This document shows positions 1 through 11,690 of a DNA stretch of 64,000 nucleotides, piece after piece. Each line of letters begins with the position of its first letter. Positions within the stretch are counted from its first letter, which is position 1. A program made the position numbers and the translations under genes. The notes under the pieces are model-generated. The model was not told the DNA's origin and did no database searches. It saw only the letters and a program-made list of their open reading frames with translations. Origin of the DNA: Aphrophora alni (taxonomy: Eukaryota; Arthropoda; Insecta; Hemiptera; Aphrophoridae); contig OY740769.1 of assembly GCA_963513935.1 (NCBI GenBank), positions 68,096,984 to 68,160,983 of the forward strand, in the 5' to 3' direction.

Positions 1-1058
1 TTGACGCTATTTTAAACTTACCTACTTATAGGTAAATACAAAATTTGTACAATGTAATGTAAGACTTGACCAAAAAAAATTAACTTCATCATTTTTTATA
101 AGACATGGGTTAATAGAAAATAAAACAAGTCTTAATAATATTAGGGCCATTATTTGTCTCTAATATTAGAGAATTAAAATAGTGGCTTTATTGGATCGAG
201 ATTGTCATACTGCAAACATTGAGCTACTACTTGTCTTTTTTAATAGGAAGAGCGGAATTGTTTAAAAGTAGAACTATTAATCCGCTATAGATTTGTGTTT
301 TCAAGCAGACACATACACACACATACCAACCCCCCTCCCCCCACACCTACAGCTCTCAAGTACCAAAGTAATTAGAATGGGAGGGAATAGCTGGAATATC
401 AATGATAGTAATTTCTTTTAACAACAAAGAAATTGATTTTCTTTAGTTGTAGCAGCAGTTTGAATGAAAAACAATTTACCCAAAACAATGATTCAGAAAC
501 AAGTTTCCTCTAAACAACGATTGTCCGTCACTCTCACTGCCTGTACTGAATATCTGCATTTGAGTTGAACACAATACCAGAACTGCTATTTCTATCGTTA
601 CTTAAAGTCAATCTCTGTTTTACAAACGATTCATTACAAATTGTAGGTTAAATTCACTTAATAAATTAAGCACAAATATTTCGTAAGGATTAGTCTTATG
701 ACAGTTATCATTTATTTTAAATAAACCTTTCCGAAAACTAATAGGATCAAAACAAGATCAATACTTTCTGCAAGTGCACAGTAAACAGGGAGATAGGGAG
801 ATAGGTAGATAGATATAGTCTTAAAAACGGCCCAATATATATATTGAGCCCAAAGGACCTTAAACGGATCTAGCTTTAATTATCTGCAATATTTGTAACT
901 ATTAACTTTCTTCTTATAATATAAACAAGAGAAAGTAAATGTAACGTAAGATCTGAATCATTTTTCCAAATTTGGGTTTAGATTCTATTTCGTTATAGCA
1001 AAAGTACTTCTCGTAACACATTACACCATCACCTAAACTTCCTACATATTAGTCCTTA
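1..1058. other. AT-rich noncoding DNA, no gene seen
   Basis: No supported reading frame. It holds a short C-rich/CA-rich run near 307-352, a degenerate GATA/GGGAGATA run at about 786-818, and an imperfect palindrome at 831-853 (GGCCCAATATAT / TATTGAGCCC) that could form a hairpin. Nothing else stands out. Confidence 0.5.
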
Positions 1059-1215
1059 CGAAAACATCTGTAAGTGTTGTGAATTCCAACGAGAATCCAT
1101 TTATTATAACCAGCCACACTCTTATTGAGTGATTGCTACGTTCCGTCAGTCGTACCTTAAGACGTTTTGTGATTGAAGTTGTAAATTGTTTTAATTTGTT
1201 ACTCTTGCGTCTCTT
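1059..1215 (-). repeat. Dispersed repeat R1, copy a
   Basis: About 157 bp that recurs in the same orientation at 2791-2970. Shared landmarks in order are GAAAACATCTGT, CCAACGAGAATCCATTT, GTCAGTCGTA, TTAAGAC and TTTTGTGATTGAAGTTGTAAA. Read on the minus strand, both copies keep a similar peptide segment (ending NGFSLE) in the same frame, although copy b is interrupted by a stop. This suggests, without proving, that R1 is a decayed exon or part of a transposon coding region. I do not recognise the family. Confidence 0.6.
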
Positions 1216-1371
1216 GTTCCTTAAGAAAACAAACAATTATTAATTAAATTAAATTATTTACATTAAAATTTTAATATACAACTGAAATACTTTTATATGC
1301 TTCATGATACTTTTCGAATAATAGTAAACAATAAGAAAGTGTTTATTTACTTCTATTATATATAAAAAAAA

Positions 1372-1375
<4 letters not shown>

Positions 1376-1409
<34 letters not shown>
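1376..1409. repeat. (TA)n microsatellite
   Basis: About 17 uninterrupted TA units in an A-rich flank. Confidence 0.95.
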
Positions 1410-1414
<5 letters not shown>

Positions 1415-2405
1415 TTTACTAATTTTTAAATAAAAAATTTTATCCATCGTTTACACTAAATAAAAAAAATAGTCTGAGGTTAAGTTTAATTTACTTCAGA
1501 ATCTACTAAATATATGTCATTAATTATTACAATACATAAGTTCCTGCGATCCATAACACAACAGTTTAAAAAGTCCTTGATCTCACGATTAAATTTTATA
1601 CAAAACCGTCGATCTTCCAATGTGTATACATCTATCTTCAACTCAATAAAATTAATAACCTATAATAAAACAAAGACTGTTTAAGTTACCAGTTAGGTGG
1701 GCTCTTCATTTTGTTGGAAGTTATGACAGATTTTGACACATTTATATTATATTAACCACAACCGTAATAAACTTTATACTTGCCAAGACATCAGTTGAAA
1801 TATATTTATCAATTGCAAACAGACTGTTTCCAATTACTTGAATCTAAAAAGGTAATACTTTACAAATTATGATGCAATAAAGAAATTTTTACTCTCTTTT
1901 TTGATAATAAAAATGTCTTGAAAATACCCACAATATATAGGAGAAATAATTTTACTTCAAAAGATTACAATTTCATGAATATGCTTTTATGGACAACTTA
2001 GAGCATATGGCTATACGTATGTTCCACAATAAACCATGTTCATGAATATATACTGTCTAAATATTAATTATTTCCTTATTATTTTTTTCGTGCCTTGCCT
2101 AGAAACAAAATCCTACCTTCTGTACTTTAAAATAGGGCTTTGATCTATTTTGAGTTTTCTATATGCTTCGATTGACAGTACTATAGGTATGTTTGGTAGT
2201 AGATATCAACCATTGAATCAATAACACTGTAAATGACTATGTGAGCTTCTAACGCACTCAATACTAGAAAGGAATTTGAAATTTGTGATGTAAAAATAAA
2301 CATTTTTCTTCCATTATCAAAAACTAATATAAAATTTTATTACTTTTGTTTAGTTAGTTATTCATTGAGTAATTTAGAATATATTTCTGTAGCTAACTGA
2401 GGTAA

Positions 2406-2406
<1 letters not shown>
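1410..2406. other. AT-rich noncoding DNA, no gene seen
   Basis: Reading frames on both strands are short and low in complexity. No RNA gene, palindrome or recognisable element was found. Confidence 0.5.
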
Positions 2407-2447
<41 letters not shown>

Positions 2448-2458
2448 TTATATATCTT

Positions 2459-2501
<43 letters not shown>
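2407..2501. repeat. Compound (TA)n microsatellite
   Basis: Two TA arrays (2407-2446 and 2466-2501) separated by a short TATCTTTA duplication. The two halves probably arose from one array broken by point changes. Confidence 0.95.
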
Positions 2502-2506
<5 letters not shown>

Positions 2507-2790
2507 TGTATAATCTCAAAAGTCCTCAAAACTGATATCTCCATAATAATCCAGAATCTGTTTTTTTTCTCAATTACTTAACTTTCTCCATATAACATGA
2601 ATGTCAGAAATAAAATTTTAAATTCGTGTGTTGAACATGACAGATGTTTCCAATTTGTGACTACATTCCCAAGGGGTTATTTTTTACTATATTTTGTCTA
2701 AGGAATGTTGCTACAATTATACTTCTAACGCACTTTCATTATGAACTAAACTCTCAACGGATTAGCTCCTGTCCGCCAAATTAATTCACT

Positions 2791-2970
2791 CGGAAACATC
2801 TGTTGTAATTGTGGTGATTTTCCAACGAGAATCCATTTGTTATAGCAACCCTCACCCTCACTAAAAGATTGGTGCGTTCCTAGTTTAATTCTCTTGTCAG
2901 TCGTAATCTTAAGACTTTTTGTGATTGAAGTTGTAAACGGTTTGTATTTGTTATACTTACATCCGTTGCT
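2791..2970 (-). repeat. Dispersed repeat R1, copy b
   Basis: Second copy of the repeat at 1059-1215, same orientation, start-to-start distance 1.73 kb. It contains a ~15 bp insertion relative to copy a (around TTTAATTCTCTTG) and several substitutions. By eye the similarity over aligned parts is roughly 75-80%. No target-site duplication was recognised. Confidence 0.6.
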
Positions 2971-3415
2971 AAATTACAGTTTTAATTTACAAAAAAGAGG
3001 AAGAACAATGTAATACTATTTATAATAAAATTAAGAAATTCTAAATTTATAAAACTAGACGTGGATATTTATTACACTACATATTAATTTTTACAAAGTA
3101 AACAATAATATTTTTTTCATTAGGCCTACAATCAATTAAAATAAGGTACTATCATCTTCAAATTAAGAAGTAAATGTACATTAAAAAATAGAATACTGCA
3201 AATAGATGCAAACGATGCAAATAGCTTTGTTTTTATAAACTCTATTTCAGGTCCTAATTTAAATAATCGGCTGTGGGTGTTGTTTATGTATGCGTTTTTT
3301 GTCAATTTTTGTTTTTATTTGTTTTGTGCGTTTAATAGTTAATGGTGGCCAAGTAACATTGTGGATATTATCAACGTGTACACTCTGAATATGTTTACAT
3401 ATGTATGAAGTGTAT
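2971..3415. other. AT-rich noncoding DNA between repeats
   Basis: No gene or structured element seen, apart from a T/G-rich stretch around 3290-3330. Confidence 0.5.
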
Positions 3416-3741
3416 TGTTAGGAATAAGTTAATATTAGGTTATATTAGGAAGAACTCATATTCACAAAGCTTAGAATGATCCAACTATTGTGAAACAGTT
3501 AAAAAAATGTTGAAATGCTTGTCTTGTAACTGAACTAGGACAACAGAGAGAACTAAAGGTATATAAGCGGTCAGCATGATTTGGAGGGGTCTTTGGTCTT
3601 TTGGAGCTCTTGATGATACCGGCAGGTCGATAGCCGTGATGCAGGAATTTAGCCCAGGAAGTCTACTCTACAAAAGTAAGCAAGCATTTCTATTTTTATA
3701 AAATCACCAATAAAATGTAATCTCATTAATAGAGAATAACA
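3416..3741 (+). mobile_element. Candidate solo LTR
   Basis: A 326 bp segment that begins TGTTA and ends TAACA, a perfect 5-bp inverted terminus of the TG..CA type. Inside it a TATA box (TATATAAG, 3560) lies upstream of a slightly G-rich stretch where an R region would start (about 3585-3595), and an AATAAA signal (3709-3714) lies about 30 bp before the 3' end. This U3-R-U5 order is that of a long terminal repeat. Against it, the flanking pentamers (TGTAT left, ATAGT right) do not match as a target-site duplication, and no second LTR or internal region is present. An ordinary TATA promoter with a first exon (donor-like AAAAGTAAGC near 3675) is the alternative. Confidence 0.35.
3560..3567 (+). 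promoter_or_regulatory. TATA box of the candidate LTR
   Basis: TATATAAG in a locally GC-richer context, about 150 bp upstream of an AATAAA signal on the same strand. Predicted transcription start is about 3588-3595. Confidence 0.4.
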
Positions 3742-6700
3742 ATAGTTGGAATACTTCTGGGCTTTGAATAAATAATATTGTTTTGTTTTGTTGTTTAATT
3801 GAATTCTTATTTTTGTGTTGTATTAAAGTTTTGTATTAAAGTGTTATATTAAAGTATCAGGGAAATAGACATAAGTTTCATGTCAATGATAAAAGTTAAT
3901 AAAATACTAAACCACTGATTTGATAATTAATTGAAACTGAGAAACCAGGCATATTTTGAGGGCCGTTCATAACAGTATCATGTTGGAAAACAACTTCAAA
4001 ATGAAATGCATTAGTTATATACATTATAAATATTCAATTGTATACCGCCAGGACTGGAGAAGATTACATTTAATGATACGCGGTACGTATAATTAACACG
4101 TGTTCGCTTGTGTAAAGTATTTTCGCATGAATCACATTTATAGCAACATTTCGTTTACATGATATTTGCAAATTCACTATCTGCCGTGGATGCGTTAAAA
4201 ACATCACTGTCTTTGTCAAATAGCAGTTTTCATGTCTATTGGCAATCATTTCAGAACAATGTCAGTGTAAATAGGGCTTACATATATAGAGGTTTATTTA
4301 TAAAACAACAAACCACTGTATCGATTGAAATATTGCGTGATACACGGCCATATTGGAACTTGGTTAGAAATTTTATCACATTTTTGAAGTTAATAAAATT
4401 ATAAGTAGTTTTACAAATAGTAGGTTCAAATTTAGTTAAAGAATCAATTTTTATGAAATATATATTTTTAAGAAATACCATTACGCCTAATTACTAACGA
4501 TTTAAGAAAATAAAATATTACAAAAGATATTCTATTAGGGCAGGATAGGGATTTCAACGGTCCCCTAACATTAACTGTGTCACTATAAGGAATGCACAAC
4601 TTAATTATGAAAACTATCTACATGTTGCCCAAACAATCTTAGTCTTGTTAAATGGTCAGATAATTTAATTTAAACGTAAAAAAGTAGTTTTGACATGATA
4701 CTCTGAGTTTTAAACAATATTTATTGTTTTTTAAATAAATTTTTACTGAGCGACAATTTTTTTATGTTTGCATTTTTGCACATAAGTTTCGGTTCCTCAA
4801 ATATATGTCATGAAAAAAACAATAATCCAAGGCTAGACGTATAAATTAGTTTTAGTAACGTTAGGGGTCTCTTAGTTTTTTACAACTGCTGCAAAAGTTT
4901 ATAGAAACGTTAAGATGTATATGGATCAAACTAACCATTTACTGAAAGCCATACAATGACTTCTTCTACTTTACTATTTCCAGCTTAACATTCTATATGA
5001 TACAATTGTTTACCATTAGTGGAAAATAAATAAAATAATTAACGCCAAGGAAACGAGTTTCCCTCTTATTGCATATATTAGACCACCATAAGTAGTAATT
5101 GCTTTAGGAGTTACACAGAACGACATTAAATGTTTGAAGTGTAATTTTCGGCCTTTGACTTAATTTAATTATCATAGAGCTCGTGAAATTTAAATTATTA
5201 TACTCCAGAGAGACCAAGTTTGCACTGTTTCTTAACTCGACATGAGTGACTTTCAACGCTTCACCTTTTCACAAGTTATAATTCATTTGTTATAAAATTC
5301 CATATTGAAATATGTAAATATATTTGCTACCACATGTTGGACTATAATATGTGTACTGATCTTTGTACCTAGAACACAGTTTTGGTGGATGGCGCAAATA
5401 ATTGTATTAATTTTCTTCAGGTTATAGTTTTTATCAATCTTCACCTTATATTCATCAAACTGTGGCATAAATATTGGTTTAAGAAGGTTAATGATTTTAA
5501 CAAGTCTGGAATTCAAAATAATCTGATTTTGGTGTTTAGCTAGAATCATTTCAAACATACAATTAAAACAATGTCAAGTATTTTTGTTCTAAATTTTCCT
5601 ACATTTTATAGCTTTCTTATTTGTAGGGATTAAAGAGAATATGTTTTTTAAATAAATTTTGATTAGAAACAATGGAAGTTAACACCATTTCATTACAGGG
5701 TTTTATAATAACTTTCGTGTTTTAGTTTTTTATGTATTAATTTAAATTTTATGAATCTATACAAACAGTGTTAAGTAATAAAAAGTTTAAAACTTGTAAA
5801 ATATTAAAATCTTGAACAATAAAACTTTTATTAAATGTAAAAGTAAGTATAGTGACAAGAAACTATATCGTAAACTTATATCATTATTTTATCTAATTTT
5901 TCTCTTCATTATATTCAAAACGTAATGTCAAATAATTTATATTTGAATCACATACTTTTCCAATACCGACTTACAACCAACGGATTTCTATTGGTTTAAA
6001 TAGCAGAGAATAATCAAATCCGCAGTTATATTTTGCACTAAGAATAAATGTTTCTTACTATGTAATCAAGGTTAACGTAATAATTCATATTAAAACGAAT
6101 TGATTTTAGATACAAACTCAACGCAGCGTAAAGAGATACACAAGAACGCGTATTCTTTCAATGATATTAGACGACCAGCTCATTTTATTACTTTGTCCTT
6201 GGTATCAAAATGTGTAGATCGTCAAACGCTTTAAAATAAGTTATAACAGGTTATTTCTTCAATTTAAAATGGAAGAAAGATTGTTTCAGAAAATCCTATT
6301 ATTCAAATTTACTGACGTCTCTTTTTATGTAACCATAAACTCTGTTTATTCATTCCAATGTAACTAATATTCAACTGTAAGAGGTTATTACAAATTTTGG
6401 ATTCTCTTTTTTATCGTCTATGTTGTTACAGTTATTTCTTTTAGTTATAATTCTCTTGTTTTTAATGATTTTAAAACTTTAATCAATATAAGCATTGTAG
6501 GATGTACAGATAAGAAATGATTTCTAGGAACAATTTAAGATTGAAATTTTTTTGAAATTTACACGTCGATTTTCTAGCTCGTGTCTAATATAGAAATTCT
6601 AACTATTAAGATCTCCTTCAAGGGCAAGACGATATCTGTGACTATGAAATGTCAATCGATTCTAGCCATACCGCTACTTAAAGGCAAACTTTATGTATAA

Positions 6701-7380
6701 CTGTGTCTGTATTTTTGTCTTATTGTAATCAAATTAGGTATATATTCTCAGTTTTATCGTTGAACAAATAAGTTAACAGGAAAACTGGTCATTCAATTTT
6801 AAACTTTCATCAAAATTTAAGAATGAAAAAGAAAAATCTTTCTCACTCATCAATTTTTTCCGTTGATCCTATATTCACTTGCAATGGCTCATTATATTCA
6901 GCTTTATATGGTCTACAAGATGATCAAACGAGTTTTTAAAGGTAAAAGTAAAAATTAAAAATCAATACTATAAAATCATAAAATAATAAGATATTAGAAA
7001 AATATTTGTAATAGCCGAAATGTTAGTTGACCTTTAGTCAAATATAAAATTTAGGTTTAGTTTTAAATATTGTTGAAAAGTTATTTTTTTAAATTGTTGC
7101 AAAATTATACAATGTCGGCCGTTTCAAACAGTTTTAGTTGTCAGTTGTTATCTAAATTATTAATGAGAATATTCAGCTTTTGCGATCTGCATACCAAAGT
7201 CGAGTCAGCAGTCAAAGCGATACAATAAAAGCAAAACAAGAAATTCGGGTCTTTCCATGTCAACATATCAAGCAGTATGAGAAATATTTTTCTTTTCTAC
7301 AATCACAGTTGTAAAAATTATATTTCTGCCAAAATAAAAATAAAAAATCGATCATTTAACAGACATGCACACATTAATTT
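3742..7380. other. AT-rich noncoding DNA, no gene seen
   Basis: Open frames here (for example 4159-4404 plus, 5283-5558 minus) have AT-driven composition, no recognisable motif and no duplicate elsewhere in the window, so I do not call them genes. No RNA gene or tandem array was found. Confidence 0.45.
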
Positions 7381-7450
7381 TTAATATATATTATATTGAT
7401 GTCATGTAACGAAAATTGGTCTGTAATTTTATCAATCAATATAGAATCGA
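7381..7450 (-). repeat. Inverted repeat, left arm
   Basis: The reverse complement of this stretch matches 9739-9800 almost base for base over about 60 bp, including ACAGACCAATTTTCGTTACA and CGATTCTATATTGATTGATA. Only a few substitutions separate the arms, far fewer than in the other repeats of this window, so the pair is relatively young. It is either the termini of a ~2.4 kb element or two opposed copies of a small dispersed element. Confidence 0.75.
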
Positions 7451-9059
7451 ATCGTTGTCAACTTCGAACGTTGTTCTACAAGTTTTAGTTTTATAAACTA
7501 CAAAAGATGTTCTACTTTGTTATAAGACAACTCTAACAGTGCCGTTCGTGTGTCAATGCTCATCACGCCAATTATTGAAAACTTTTATTTGTCCTTGGAG
7601 CAGTGTATTGAGTGCAATGAATACGGCAGCAGATTTGTATCATATTTACAAAAGGTATCAAACAATATTGGTAGCTCTCTGTATTTTCTGACTGTCGCGT
7701 CGAGATTTATTTATAAATAACGATTGATTAGTAATATCTTTGTGGTTTGATGTTGAGTATTATAAACAATAACTTTTTTTACATACAATTGTAATGAAAT
7801 GGTTCATATTCTCCGTTTCACTACTAACTTTGAATTTTGAGATCATGTTGAATAATTTTGTTTAGATTTGGTTTATGAAAGTGTAGGCTTTTATTCTTTT
7901 TAAATATATCCTCTAGTATTTATAGTTTATTTTATTGAGATAAGTCATAGTGTACCAAAAACATAGTCCACAATCTCTTCTTCTCCTTCTTTAAATTAAA
8001 TAATTATACGTCTTTATGTATATCTCTGAAAGTAATTCTAAGCTAAATGTAGTTTACTAAAAGAAATTCAAATTGTTTATACCTCTCTAAGAAATGTTAA
8101 AAATTAAATATATCGATTTCGTGTCCAAAATATTTATTACTCCCATGACACAACTATAATGTACAGTATAACAAACACACAGAACACAATTCTCACAAAA
8201 AAGTATCAGACGCGTTACAACGACAAGGGTGTCCTCTTCAGTGATACACGAGCTACACCAATCAAACTACTATAATGTAAATGTGAAAATTACCCTTCTC
8301 GAAAATTATCATATAACAGCTATATATGTAAAATTATGCTACCGTTGTTATAAAATATTAGGCCCTACTCACCTAGTAATTATTTAACACAGCTCTAATG
8401 CATACGTCTTACGTAAGCTTCACCTCTCTTCATTGAAAATAGACTCTATATAAAAAACTGGTTAAAACAAGACACTTTCAGTCCAAAATGAAATAGAAAC
8501 ACGTCTTAGAAAAACGCTGTTTTTTGACGGTTTTGTGTTAAAGTTTAGTCTCTTACGCTCTTAGTATACATACTTTCAAAACGAATCAAAAAGGGATAAT
8601 GTTTAGCATCAAATCAAACAAATATTTTAACAAAAATGATTTTATTCAATTGCTTACTTTATTAGGATTTTGCTTTTTGGTGTTAAATCCAAGTTACTTC
8701 CAAGTATTAACTAACGTTTAATAACATTATTTACACCAAAAATAAATAAATTTTGTATATCAATTATATAATTTTCTAGTCAAGTATATTCATTTATTTC
8801 CTTTCAAGAAACCATGATCCCTTAAATTGGCTTTACCAAAAGCAACGCGACATGATAAATCAGTTAATTGGAATATCACACACACACACACGCACATTTA
8901 CATGAGTTTGTTAAGGTAATACCTAGCCAATTTTCGTGTAATAAATTTAATATGGTCTTTCTTGTAAATACGTTTATTCTATATAATATGTTATATGGCA
9001 AAATTATTCAATAGCTGTTTTGGCCATTAGCGTTCTTGGTACACACCAAACAAAATTTG
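7451..9059. other. AT-rich noncoding DNA inside the inverted repeat
   Basis: No transposase-like or other reading frame is visible. A short (CA)n tract lies at 8877-8895. If the inverted repeats are transposon ends, the interior is non-autonomous or fully decayed. Confidence 0.5.
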
Positions 9060-9240
9060 CAATACATTAAATTTGAATAAACCAAATACAAGGATTAGCG
9101 TTCAACAGTTCCAATCCAATTATTCGAACGGAATGTTAAATGAGGCGATTACATTTGGTTTGTTAACATAACACAATTATCATAGCTAGGTTGGTTGAAC
9201 GTATGATGTTTGACAAGTGGGTAATTGTATGCAACAACAC
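9060..9240 (+). repeat. Direct repeat R2, copy a
   Basis: About 180 bp repeated at 11015-11200. Landmarks are AATGTTAAAT, TTGTTAACATAACACAATTA, TAGCTAG.TTGGTTGAA and GGGTAATT. Similarity by eye is about 80%. The other copy is followed after ~200 bp by the first unit of the four-block array. Confidence 0.7.
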
Positions 9241-9738
9241 TCAGTCGAACGATTCTATTGATCCAATAACAATATGGAAACCAATATCAGTTAACTTGCA
9301 TAACACTTTATTGGTATAATCACAGTACTTTATTTAGGATATAATACTGTTCTCCAGTTACTCAGCTATGAGAAAATAATTGTATTTATATTATTTCACA
9401 CCTTTATTAGGAATAGTAATAAAAATAAAAATCTACTATCATTTTTACGCATCATTTAGGTCAATTACTTAAGAAATAATTAATTTCAACTTTATTAAAT
9501 TAACAATGATTTATTTACGATTTTTATAGTAATTCATTCAAGGTCATCAAACGTAATGTCAACGAATTGAACAGTTTTTAAAAATAAATTCCTGAGGTTA
9601 TGCTGATACGTTATAATGTGTGTAACAACACAAATTGAGTATCAATGTACAATTAATAACAAATCTCTATTATAAATTTGCGTTCAAATTTTCTACCTGG
9701 AATTAAGCTCATTATTTATATGAAAAAGAGCAAAAGAG
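9241..9738. other. AT-rich noncoding DNA
   Basis: Nothing beyond AT-rich sequence is seen between repeat R2 copy a and the right arm of the inverted repeat. Confidence 0.5.
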
Positions 9739-9794
9739 CGATTCTATATTGATTGATATATTTACAGACCAATTTTCGTTACATGACATCGATA

Positions 9795-9800
<6 letters not shown>
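9739..9800 (+). repeat. Inverted repeat, right arm
   Basis: Partner of 7381-7450 in opposite orientation. It runs directly into a (TA)n tract (9800-9830), as its partner runs into a shorter AT tract, so the microsatellite may have grown from the end of the element. Confidence 0.75.

Positions 9801-9830
<30 letters not shown>
9800..9830. repeat. (TA)n microsatellite
   Basis: About 15 TA units at the outer edge of the inverted-repeat arm. Confidence 0.9.
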
Positions 9831-9833
<3 letters not shown>

Positions 9834-11014
9834 TAATACGACTCTTATGTTTATAATTGTGTATGAGTGTTGTTCGCCATGTGTTTATGTGTGCGCGCGA
9901 GAGTAGTTGGATTTTAGAAAAAATACTCTATACATTCGCATATATTCATCATATTTTATTTAAAATTAAATTATTTTTATTTAAATATATGCTCCAAATT
10001 TGTTACACATAAAACTCAATTATTATATTTTTAAAATAACGGATTTTTTTATATTCAAAAAATTATTTTTCCTTTAGATGAGTATTCTACCAGTATCTCC
10101 TACAAAATATTATAGTAGATTTGTAGGAGAGATCCTATAAAAAAACATTCCCAACGATAAATAATCAGCTAGTTAAGTGTTTTAGAACCTGAAAATAATA
10201 CAATGCAGGTTTGTGTAGTAGGAATCTTGTTAGATTTGGCTTTTAAACTAAGTTTTACTATTCGATTGATAATATTTTAAGTACAAAGTAAATTCCTCCC
10301 CGTTACAAAGCCGGAGTGCTGAGAAACTGTTTTCTGTATATTTTTTGTACTCTAGATATAAATAAACCTACAATAGCTCATATTTCAAGATCGGAAAACG
10401 AAGAAATACACAAAAGTTCAAAAGAAATTCACGCACTTTCTTCTCGGAGCATAAGCTGCGTGATGAGTAATTATATTTTGATTCTAGAAACAACAACTAA
10501 ACATGTTAAGTCGTTGTTTTTAACCCCAATCTTTTTTCTATAAAAAACAGAGTTATCTCAGATAATTTTTTTAATTAATAGATTGGTTAACGGAACACGT
10601 ATCAACTAGTTTCTATTTTATTTGTTCAAAAGTTATCAATCAGACCGTGTGTACTTAATGTTAGAACAATAAGGTCTATTGACACAAAAGACCACAAATA
10701 CTATTAAAAACCAACATTGGGAATGAATTTCGAACCATATTTATACAGATTCATAAGGTTAACAGTGGTGTGCTATTATACAATACAAGCACAAAAAGTA
10801 GTTTAAACTATATAATAAATTATATTTAGTTAAGTCTATTGTTTGTATTTACTATAAATAATTTAATTTAACCAAATAAATCGCTTTAAAAGTAATCATT
10901 TTTAGGAACTGACAAAGTACATTATTCTGATAAATTTGATACTTATACAATATATGTTATTGTTGAACCACTTATAACTTTTCAGTATTGTTTTAAAACA
11001 AATAATTATTAGTT
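9831..11014. other. AT-rich noncoding DNA, no gene seen
   Basis: An open frame at 10316-10543 plus has no recognisable motif. A GTGTGCGCGCGAGAG run at about 9890 is the only GC-rich spot. Confidence 0.5.
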
Positions 11015-11200
11015 TTACAATGCATTAAATTTAAATGAACAAAATACATGGATTAGCGTTTACCAGTTTGAATCAAATTATTTGAACTGAATGTTAAATA
11101 AGTGGTTTTCATTTGATTTGTTAACATAACACAATTATTATCCTAGCTAGTTTGGTTGAATGTATGATGCTTGAAAAGCGGGTAATTATACGCACCCACG
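11015..11200 (+). repeat. Direct repeat R2, copy b
   Basis: Second copy of the 9060-9240 repeat, 1.95 kb downstream in the same orientation. It is followed by a (CA)n tract (11209-11230). Confidence 0.7.
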
Positions 11201-11390
11201 CACAAGGGCACACACACACACACATACACATACCTAATACAACATAGTGATCCGAAATTGCTCCCATAATCCTCCTATGGTTTTAACGTCGATGCACATT
11301 GAATATCACCGGTTGTCTCTATTTCCAACAGGTATACAATTTGGAAATAAATAAATAAAGAATAAGATAATGTTGAAAATTTATTTAAAA

Positions 11391-11690
11391 TGAAGTTGTA
11401 ACAATACAGGGGTAAATTATTGTATGGTTCCATACATTTCTGCCTCTCAAGAAATATCTGGCTACATTCTGCCCGGTGGAAACATTTTCGGAGTGAATCT
11501 ATTAAAACAACTTTGTTAAAATAACAGTGGTAAATTGCTGCCATCTAACTGAGTATTTGGAACAAACGATCCCTCACCACCCCACGGAGTTTACCTATTT
11601 GAAATACCTGAGTTTTTTTCGTTGTCATAAACAAATATTATTTTGTCTGGTTTTTAAGTTGAAGAAACCTCTACAGACTAAGCTCTCAAC
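11391..11690 (-). repeat. Repeat unit A, copy 1
   Basis: About 300 bp present four times (11391, 17795, 24376, 29715). The core is CTATTAAAACAACTTTGTTA followed by AAATAACAGTGGTAAA, then a conserved tail that includes TTTGAAATACCTGAGTTT and AAATATTATTTTGT. Read on the minus strand this copy is open and contains ECSQ, FLERQK and YCYN in order. The corresponding motifs ECGQ, FFERHK, YCYN and ESGQ, FYERQ occur in copies 4 and 2. This may be a decayed exon, and I do not recognise the protein. Confidence 0.7.
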
